Part shown: one piece after another, positions 56,519-64,000 of the stretch | How the letters are laid out: each line of letters begins with the position of its first letter | Position numbering within the stretch: the first letter of the stretch is position 1 | Assembly: GCA_009739215.1 (NCBI GenBank) | Contig: VSJF01000005.1 | Span: 496,001-560,000 of the forward strand | Direction of reading: 5' to 3' | Source: Floccularia luteovirens | Taxonomy: Eukaryota; Basidiomycota; Agaricomycetes; Agaricales; Squamanitaceae | Length of the DNA: 64,000 nt | Made by a program: the position numbers and the translations under genes | The notes under the pieces: model-generated | The model's database searches: none | What the model was told of the DNA's origin: nothing | The model's input: only the letters and a program-made list of their open reading frames with translations

Positions 56519-58256
56519 ATGTATCGGTCAATTCAGCCCCAAGTTATCTTGATTGCGGGAGAAGTCACTGGTTATAGGCATGACACCGATCGAGAGCTCG
56601 CTTTCCGTCAAGAGTCGAACTTCTACTACCTGACAGGATGTGCTGTACCGTCCTCGTTCTTACTTGCTTCATATCAAGTAGGGACGGGGCTTGCCACCAA
56701 ACCATCAGTTGATTTGTTCATCCCGAAAGCTGAGCTAGCCGATATCATGTGGTCAGTGCCTCCTCCATCCTTAGATGTCGCGAGTCAGACACACGACGTC
56801 ACCAAAGTGAACCACCCAGTCGCGCTGTCGGACTCCATACAAACCTTGATCAAAGCATTCCCAGGCGCGCTTTTCCATACTTTACCGAAAGGCTCACCTC
56901 TCTTTCCCAACTTGCCCGAGGAATACATCCAGCTTGTACAATCTGCGGAGAATGATGTAGCAATCACTGATGCTTATCTGTTGCGTGCTCTCCAGAGCAC
57001 TCGTCTGATCAAAGATAAAGCAGAGATTTCCGCTATCAAACGAGCGAACGAAATAAGCTCTCGTGCACACGAAGTTGTAATGCGAGTCCTTGGAAAAGCT
57101 GTGAAGGGAAAGATCATCGCCGAAGCTGAGGCGGGTGCCGGCAGACCTCTTCTTCCCGGTGAATGGCTTATTGAAAAGGAATCGGAAGCGGAAGCTATTT
57201 TTGTCGCGTCTTGCAGAAGAGAAGGGTCAGCTTTTATATACGAAAAAACCATCCGGCTGGAAATTGCTGATGTGTAACTTTATAGATCTGTTCATCAAGC
57301 ATACCTGCCTATTGTTGCAGGATCCACCCGAGCTTCAACATTGCATTATTGTTGCAATGATCGCGAGTTTGCATGGGGTCCAACAAAGCCTCATGATCAT
57401 CACAACAAAAATGAGCTTGTGCAGGGGCAATCTAAAGAGTTTGTGCCACAGGTCCTGCTTATCGACGCCGGCTGTGAATGGGATTGCTATGCCTCAGACA
57501 TCACCCGAACGATGCCTGTTGGAAATGGGGGTAAATTTACGCCAGAGGCGAGAGCAATCTACGAATTGGTACTTGAAATGCAGAAGGTTTCTATTTTTTT
57601 CTGCCTCTGCCAAATAATTGTGTTTAAGATGTCTTCTGTAGCTTTCGTTCAATGTCCTCAAATCTGGTCTGCACTGGGATGCTGTGCAATTGATTTGTCA
57701 TCGCACTCTTGTAAAGGGTTTCCAGCGGCTTGGGATTTTCAAATCTCCTTCATCGCCTGGTTCTGGTTCATGGAACTCTGAAGAAGCGATCCTAGCTTCT
57801 GGTGTCAGTTCTGCTTTCTTCCCTCATGGTGTAGGCCATTCTTTAGGGTTAGACGTGCATGATGTACCGCAAGCCAGTAAACCTGCCAATAACGATACTA
57901 TTGGTAGTGTTGCCTTGGGACATGAAAGCTTCTATGCATACCTACGGCTGAGGCTTCCTTTACAGGCCGGAATGGTGGTGGTGAGCAGTCTTCCTTATCT
58001 CAGGCTGCTGTTTGTGTGACTGATCTGATGGGATTTGTGAAAAAAGACCGTCGAACCCGGCATCTACTTTTCCCCTCATTTACTAGCACCTGTCCGCGAT
58101 TCCAAACACATCAATCACGATATTCTCAAGAGATATGAAGACGTTGGTGGAGTGAGAATTGAGGACGTAGTTTTGATAACTGAAGAGGGATATGAAAATT
58201 TAACGACAGTAAGGAGTGATACGGATTGGGTCGAGTCTGTGTGTTCAGGTAACTGA
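56519..58256 (+). CDS. Xaa-Pro dipeptidase (prolidase, M24B)
   Basis: From ATG 56519 the frame gives [40 protein letters not shown] and [16 protein letters not shown]. An intron (57216-57278) leads to [20 protein letters not shown] and [20 protein letters not shown]. Metal ligands are visible: [19 protein letters not shown] (two Asp), [16 protein letters not shown] (His), TVEPGIYF (Glu) and [16 protein letters not shown] (Glu). The stop is TGA 58254-58256. Prolidase cleaves dipeptides ending in proline and needs Mn. The true start may lie upstream: the reading before 56519 (PRRIQLF) looks related, but no ATG fits without an indel or intron. It is divergent from RRP42. Confidence 0.85.
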
Positions 58257-59018
58257 GGTGAAACTTCATTCTTTTCGTCTTTTGCTTTCCTTACGGACTG
58301 TTCGCATACCAGATGCTTAGGTTGAATATTTGTAATTTTCCCCGGGGAAATTTTCCCGCTAAACATGTACACTACCATGACCTGAATATGACTTCGTTTG
58401 GATCAGATACACCTAAACTCTCTGTGTGTAATCTCTCACGAAAGCTGAAGCATGGAAATTTATTCACCCGAATTCGGTGGTGTTTCCACAGCGGAATCTA
58501 GGTGAAACAAGCTTTATGCTGTCCATCAAGAAACTGTAACAGCACTTGGAACAGTTTATCATTTGCTGCATAAAACAGTCTTAACTTTCGATCAGTGCAA
58601 CTGACTGTCGCCCAGGTGACTTTATCTCCCATCACGAAGGCTGAAATTGCATGTAAAACTGTGGTGGATATCCTCAAGTCTTCTTTCTTTCTCCCCAAGT
58701 TGCCTCAGTTCTCACAGTCTAAATCCATCATACTTCAATGCAGCCATCTGTTTCTGCTCTCGACATTGATATCAAAAGAAACAAAGGGATCCACAGGCCT
58801 AATGCCCCACAATTAAGCCTTACAGTGCCGCAGGCCGTGCACAGCGCTCTCTTGACCGAAGTAATAATCGGGGTGGGTAAATCAGAAAATGTACGCATAC
58901 ATTTACTTTCCTAAAAGAATCAAGGAGCGCGACTTACTTAGTTATTTTTTTCATTTACCAGCTGCCCACTTCCCGCACTCCATTTTTAAAAACAAGCGCC
59001 CGTACTCCTCATTCCGCA
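58257..59018. other. Intergenic, no gene seen
   Basis: 762 bp. ORFs at 58313-58501 and 58498-58816 show no family resemblance. Contains the 3' region of the prolidase and the promoter of the next gene. Confidence 0.4.
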
Positions 59019-59831
59019 ATGACAACTTGTAGTGTTTACAGCCAGGAATCGTGGAACGGTGGTGCTTCCCCCTTTGTTCGAACCGATCCTCGACGGTTTG
59101 GGCTATCTGTAGATAATAGCGAGGTTGTTGTTTGGTCAGACCCATCGCAAATGCCGACCTCTGCATCGAAAGTATACCCCCGTCCTGTCAGAAAACAACG
59201 TGTCGTCTCGTTTGCTACTGTCGAGGTGCCAAGTATAGAGAACAAGGCGACAGGAAAGACAACAAATAAGCGCCATGAAACTCCCCTTACACCATTGAGG
59301 AGGCAGCCAGATGAAGAAGATCTGGATGAAATTGAAAGAAGAAAACAAAGGGGAAAAACAAACAGAGCATTTTCACGAGGTTCACGAACCAACGCGCTCC
59401 AAAGAATCATTGCGCGAATATCACAAAGCTACTCACCTGCTGAAAACGAGCCTGGCACCATATCTTCAGGCAAAGTTATGTTGATCGGTCACGAGCATCT
59501 CGAGTTCCTTCCCCAAGTCAAACTATCTCCTCTACAAATATCCCACCCTCCTTTCTCACCTCTAGAAGAAAGTCCTAACAGTCCAATAAAATCTGCAGGA
59601 CAGGGCTATGATAAACAACGCGCGATGGCTCGCTTACGCAAATTGTGTCTGTCAACTATATCCATGCCTGAGCGTAGCTCGACAATTCGAAAGAGTGCTT
59701 CCGATGATTGGGATTTCCGCGATTCATCTCCTCCATCATCCCCAACGTGGAGACCATTTTCTTTGGTTTCTGATATACCATACCATCATTCTCCAGCTTC
59801 TCCAATGTTCAAAGCAGGCAGAGCCATCTAG
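59019..59831 (+). CDS. Unknown single-exon protein, 270 residues
   Basis: ATG 59019 to TAG 59829-59831, an unbroken frame, longest in this part. It has a Ser/Thr/Pro-rich composition with basic patches (RRKQRGKTNRAFSRGSRTN) and several SP/TP sites (TPLTPLRR, SPLEESPNSP, SSPPSSPTW), so it could be a kinase-regulated, disordered protein. A helical stretch ALQRIIARISQSY lies in the middle. No family recognised. The reverse-strand ORF in the same place is a shadow. Confidence 0.6.
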   Translation: MTTCSVYSQESWNGGASPFVRTDPRRFGLSVDNSEVVVWSDPSQMPTSASKVYPRPVRKQRVVSFATVEVPSIENKATGKTTNKRHETPLTPLRRQPDEEDLDEIERRKQRGKTNRAFSRGSRTNALQRIIARISQSYSPAENEPGTISSGKVMLIGHEHLEFLPQVKLSPLQISHPPFSPLEESPNSPIKSAGQGYDKQRAMARLRKLCLSTISMPERSSTIRKSASDDWDFRDSSPPSSPTWRPFSLVSDIPYHHSPASPMFKAGRAI

Positions 59832-60633
59832 CTTGTGTGTAAATATATGCGTATTGCATAAGGTGTCTCTTGTGCAGTCCTGCCTTGTTGTATGTACATG
59901 TATATGTACTGAGTATATGTATGTATAAAAGAAGTGTAAATTATTTCTTGGACACAAAGGCCCAAATGCAAGAGGAAGAACATAACCCTGAAAATAATAC
60001 TTTTTTATACCGCTGATTATGCACATGACGGCTTGGGTGCTCGATGTCTACAACCCGATCTACAACCCGTCCACACATCATGCATCAACCTTTGACAGCA
60101 TTATTAAGTTCGCTAATAAATACGTTAGAGTAGTATCTTTGACCAGCTTTGAAGCTGGGGTTATCGATGCGTCTTTCGTCTATTCGTGAATCAAGTATAT
60201 GTTGTCTGTTATGATTGGAAGGACATCTCCGCAATTCGTCGCAAATATATTCGGGTTCAGAAATGAGATTAAGAGAGATCGGGAAAGAATTTGTGAATAA
60301 AAAATGACATCCCTCAGCTAACTTAGTTTCTCAAGGATGAATTTACACCTGATAGCATGAATATCTTTGCTGTTTAGAACTTCGTTTATATTCTTTTCGT
60401 TTGTTTAGGATGCTTCGTACTCTAACTAGAAAAGCAGGAGGTCATTGGCAAGTCTCGTAATAGGTCGTAGCAGTCGTGTCAAGTCGTTCCTATGGAATGA
60501 TCATTGAGTAAAAGATATCATAGGAATCAAAGGAAAAAGGACAAATACCAAATAGATAAGCAAAATCAGATAAATAAGACGAAAGCAAGAGAGAGGGGAC
60601 ATCAAGAAAAAAAGTCTAGAAGCTAACAATACG
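59832..60633. other. Intergenic, no gene seen
   Basis: AT-rich 802 bp. TGTATATGTAC-like short repeats follow the upstream stop. No gene or element recognised. Confidence 0.4.
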
Positions 60634-61230
60634 TTAAGCTTTAGTAAGCCCAGCTGAACTGGGTGGTCGCGAGTGGGCAGATTCGCTACGCCCTCGTGGG
60701 CGTCCTTCGGCCTGCAGAGAACGTTTTGATCTTATTGAAGAATCATCTTGAGATCTCGTGAAGAAGTCGTCTTCGCCCTCATAGGGTGATGAAGAAGCAT
60801 TGATCTAACACACATATCCATAACGGTAAGCTGATCGTCATGAATGTCCTTGATCAGTAATTCAACTAACCCATTGCCCCAGCACATCAGCTACGCGGGA
60901 GGCTTCTTCTGGCGTAAACTGGCAATTCGTCCCCTTTTCTGCATGTGACTTGAGCAGTTCACTCAAAGTCCGTTTCTCCTTTCCCGTACTTTCTGGCCCC
61001 ATATACCTCCCACCCGTCGCAACGCTTTGTCGTCTTGGAGTATCCTCACCCTCTGATGGGAATAACAAGGAATTTCTAGGTGTTTGGGTTTTGGTAAGAG
61101 GTTCAGAGTGTTGGATATCAGAAGAGGATGATGCTGGTTCCGGAATAACCAGCGAGCGGTCCCAGTCTTCGCTTTGGGCATCTACGTCGAGTGAAAGCGA
61201 TGAAAGTGTTAAATTGAGGGATTCTGACAT
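60634..61230 (-). CDS. Small Ser-rich unknown protein
   Basis: ATG 61230 gives MSESLNLTLSSLSLDVDAQS. Then RTLSELLKSHAEKGTNCQFT and EEASRVADVLGQW. An intron (about 60862-60806) leads to NASSSPYEGEDDFFTRSQDD, then a basic Ser/Arg/Pro tail (RPRGRSESAHSRPPSSAG) ending LTKA at 60634. About 175 residues in two exons. The central helix and the YEGEDDFF block look conserved rather than random, but I know no family for it. Function unknown. Confidence 0.55.
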
Positions 61231-61644
61231 TTCTAACAGAGGCTGAAGGGGAGAAATGCAAGTAGGTTACACCAAATCTGAGAAACTCGTGTAAGATCGT
61301 TAAAGAGAAAGGACGGGAAATGAGCAGATTCACTCAAAGGCACAGAAAGCAAAGGTAGATGTATGGAGAAACGGTCCGTTGATGTTTCTCAACAATCCAT
61401 TGCATGTATTATGTAATCTATTTTCCCCACTGATCAACAAAAAGACTTGATCATCATCATCACTTATTCTTGGGTGGGATCTTCAAGCGTATTAAATATA
61501 AGTATTGTTCAATAACTACTATCAGAAAACATTTCCAACCTCCTACAGTCCTTTTTTGTGAGAAGAGAAAAAAAATGTACGAGTACTCAAAGGTATTCAA
61601 TGAATTTTTTGTCCTGAAATCCTTCCCCTACCAATATGTAATCC
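61231..61644. other. Intergenic, no gene seen
   Basis: It holds the promoter of the Ser-rich gene and the 3' end of the GPI-anchored gene. AT-rich; no repeat recognised. Confidence 0.4.
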
Positions 61645-63209
61645 TCACAACGATACTGAAAGTGATGCCGCGATGATTAGAATAGACGTCATGAGAACAG
61701 ATATACTCTGGTTTGAAATTGCTCCACTTGTGCTTGTGGAGTTACCACTGCTGCTACTACCACTGGAAGTCGACGTGGTTTGGCCAGGTTTGGCGGCAGA
61801 CCCGGTTCCGCTAGGGGTTGTGCTCGAAGAAGAATTTGATCCCCCTCCTGCTGATGATGAGGCCAATGCAACGGGAAGCTTACTAACCACACTCCATGAA
61901 GCAGCACTGTTCGCAGAAGCAGAGCTTGGATCATAGGGAAGGAACGACACTGTCCCTGAGGATGACAGCTGCACTAGAGCTGTAGTGGAAGCAAAGTATG
62001 TCGCCTGCGCATCTTTTGTTGTAGGTCCCTTGAGTGTTTGAGTTGTATTGGTCTAGAAAAGCAAATTAGAAAGACGTCCTCGAATGAAAATAGAAGAAAT
62101 GGGAATTACCTCGACATTGATGACGTATGTGGCAGAGCCATCATCAGGAATGTAAGCAAATTCCTCTTGTACCTTAAAATGACTACATTAGAACTACTAC
62201 AATAATATATCAGAGCCTACATACTCCTTGATCTTTGAAGAAAGAAGTTGCTTGTCCATGAGTTTCTGGGAAGTTGCCGTATGACTGCGCATCAGGTTGA
62301 AGGAAAGAGACTGCAATACGCCAATATTAAATCCACGAGTGAATTATGATGGCATGCATCGACTTACAGTGAATCACGAAGATGGTTGCGGTTCCTGCTG
62401 CAGCTCCGGGGATACCAAGGAAATGTACGTGATTTTGAGCAAGAGCCATAACGGGCTGGTAATTATCCGTGTTGAAAGCCAACTTTTGGACATCGACCCA
62501 TGTCACAGGACTAGGATCTGCGGTTTTCAAAAGTTTCATATCTAGTGAAAATAATTCTCCATGAGAATAAGCATCTACAATATGTGATGTTAATGAAACA
62601 TATTCTCTGTAGTGATGGAGGAAAAGAACGTACAGAATACGTTCGTGTCGTGGTCCAGAATGGTGGCAAAAGACGATGTCTGATCGAATCCGGAAACAGT
62701 GTTTACATCCTGCGTCGACCATGCTTTTGCTGCTGCATCGTAAATGTGGATGGCATTTGGTTTGGTGGAATCAGCGCCTAGGAAGTAAATTGCGTTGGTG
62801 AACTGGGAGTTGGGCACACAAGCGTCAGTAAAAGTGTGAAGTAGAATAACGACTAAATCTTACCTGCGACAGATAGCACGTCGTATTCGGTCCATCAAAG
62901 GGTCTTGTTTCGCGGTTATTCAAAGTAATGGGTTTTGAGTGGGAATAAAAACTTACGGTCGTCCTGACGTTGTTATATCTGTTGCATTACCTGGTGGGGT
63001 ATATAGATTCAAAACACTATTCAAGCTCAAAAATGAATAGCCATACCAGACGACCATGTGTCCTGAGTTCCGGCGTTGTAGTCTTTCCCGTTGAAGCCGA
63101 ATGCCAAGAGGTTCCAGGATACATCAAAAGCAACGCATGAACTACCTGCTGCCGCAAGGTTGGATACGGAGAGAACAACGAGAGAAAGGAGAGAAAGGAG
63201 ACGAGCCAT
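61645..63209 (-). CDS. Secreted GPI-anchored cell-surface protein
   Basis: ATG 63209 starts a signal peptide (MARLLSLLSLVVLSVSNLAA). Exons then give CVAFDVSWNLLAFGFNGKDY, NATDITTSGRPPFDGPNTTC, FTNAIYFLGADSTKPNAIHI, YDAAAKAWSTQDVNTVSGFD, ELFSLDMKLLKTADPSPVTW, ALAQNHVHFLGIPGAAAGTA and YIPDDGSATYVINVE. A Ser/Thr/Gly-rich stalk follows (SSAGGGSNSSSSTTPSGTGS, SSGSSSSGNSTSTSGA) and a hydrophobic C-terminus, LMTSILIIAASLSVSL, with stop 61645-61647. Signal peptide, stalk and hydrophobic end together indicate a GPI anchor. The repeated FGFNG/YFLGA/HFLGI patches suggest a beta-propeller-like ectodomain. Five or more introns, all with GT..AG. Role unknown; cell wall or surface. Confidence 0.75.
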
Positions 63210-63399
63210 AAGGAGTGAGTGGCTTGTTATTAAGAAGGGGTTGGAGAGGTTGATAGAAAGAGTGTTAAGGAGTGATTTGTAACTGTGAAAATTGTACAAC
63301 GAGCTGGCAACGCCAAACTTCTGATGGTCACACAAAATAAAATATGATTACATTGACACGTGGCCTACACAGAAAATGAAATATTTATCAATACTTATA

Positions 63400-64000
63400 C
63401 TACAATTCAATCACTCTTGACCAACCCGGGTCGCCTTTGTTAGGGATCCTGGGCGTATAATATACAACCAATGATTTATTCTCCCCGTTTGAATTTCGAA
63501 GGACCTCTTTCGCCACTGGAATGCAGGGTTGCAAAATCTCACTGTCCTCAAAATCCATCCTCCAAGTCCTCAATTCAATTTTTGAAATATGATCCAAATG
63601 TTTTAACACTCGAATTGCCGCCTGTTGCAAACAGTGAATACCATTTGAACTTGCAGAAAAGGCAATCTTACAGGGGGAACCTCTGTACCAAACTTCATCG
63701 AGCGCAAATTCTGTGCTGCCAACACAATATCTAATCGTACCGCAGAATTAATGAGAGGAATGCGCGAGGTGTAATATATGGACAAACGTTTCATCATCTT
63801 CACATCGGGCCTAAACCCTTCCAAAACTTCTACTACCTTGCATTCCTTATCTATTGTGTCAACAAGGTCTCTTCCATCCGCTCCATTGCAGATGATAGTT
63901 TTCACATTATGACAGCATTTCAAAATACTCTTCGCATGCGAGGGCAAGATAACAGTTCGCACTGTCGGGAAGTAATGACCCTCAAAGTACAGTTCCAGCA
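63400..64000 (-). CDS. F-box/LRR-like protein, 3' part only
   Basis: The gene runs off the right edge, so its start is not in the window. It reads RTVILPSHAKSILKCCHNVK, DTIDKECKVVEVLEGFRPDV and MKRLSIYYTSRIPLINSAVR, then, in another frame, SNGIHCLQQAAIRVLKHLDH and ISKIELRTWRMDFEDSEILQ, ending KGDPGWSRVIEL at 63400. The Leu-spaced segments resemble the leucine-rich half of mushroom F-box proteins. The frame change near 63680 is a -1/+2 shift or a small missed intron. No F-box is in view, so the family name is tentative. Confidence 0.4.

Noticed and set aside
1..64000. tRNA genes, CRISPR arrays, bacterial-type operons
   Set aside because: No tRNA A/B box pair in a cloverleaf, no spaced repeat array and no polycistronic layout was seen on either strand.

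Overview
The window reads as nuclear DNA of a filamentous basidiomycete, most likely an Agaricomycete. Genes are dense and lie on both strands with short gaps. Most are cut by many short introns of about 45-65 nt with GT..AG ends. The protein set (Mid1, Gpi1, Mam3, DyP peroxidase, Iec1-like zinc finger, SUMO, Rho, two exosome subunits) is fungal. No rRNA, tRNA, CRISPR array or prokaryote-type operon is visible.

Layout, left to right. 0.1-7.7 kb: an Iec1-like zinc-finger gene (-), a protein with tandem dsRBD-like repeats (+), a lineage-type protein with an NCYWFA motif (+), a phytanoyl-CoA dioxygenase (+) and SUMO (+). 8.3-14.7 kb: the CAAX protease STE24 (+), an Atg22-like transporter (-), a gene-poor gap, and a fumarylacetoacetate hydrolase with a signal peptide (+). 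14.9-19.0 kb: an old LTR element that carries only a gag-like gene and an internal 93-bp repeat array. 19.3-28.3 kb: RRP45 (-), TRM112 (+), a DyP peroxidase (-), MID1 (+) and a mitochondrial ABC1/UbiB kinase (+). 28.3-44.0 kb, all on the minus strand: a bifunctional lysine-ketoglutarate reductase/saccharopine dehydrogenase, the ribosome-assembly factor MAK21/CEBPZ, MAM3 and GPI1. 44.1-45.0 kb: a Rho GTPase (+). 45.5-50.3 kb: two tandem copies of a secreted FAD oxidoreductase gene, both damaged. 50.4-64 kb: a Pro/Ser-rich protein, a GH5 glycosidase, RRP42, a prolidase (+), two unknown proteins, a GPI-anchored protein and a partial F-box/LRR-like gene at the right edge.

The genes do not form one pathway. 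Loose themes are RNA processing (RRP45, RRP42, TRM112, MAK21), membrane and cell-surface biology (GPI1, a GPI-anchored protein, MID1, MAM3, STE24, Rho) and catabolism (LKR/SDH, FAH, GH5, DyP, prolidase). Divergent pairs with short shared promoters are RRP45/TRM112, GPI1/Rho and RRP42/prolidase.

A striking feature is a set of single-nucleotide +1 frame breaks in otherwise well-conserved genes, often at homopolymers. They suggest residual insertion errors in the assembly, or real decay. Other points of interest are the gag-only LTR element with its 31-residue coding repeat, the tandem dsRBD-like protein, the animal/plant-type LKR/SDH fusion, a probable GC-AG intron in SUMO, and the FAD oxidoreductase duplication that carries a relic of its neighbour.
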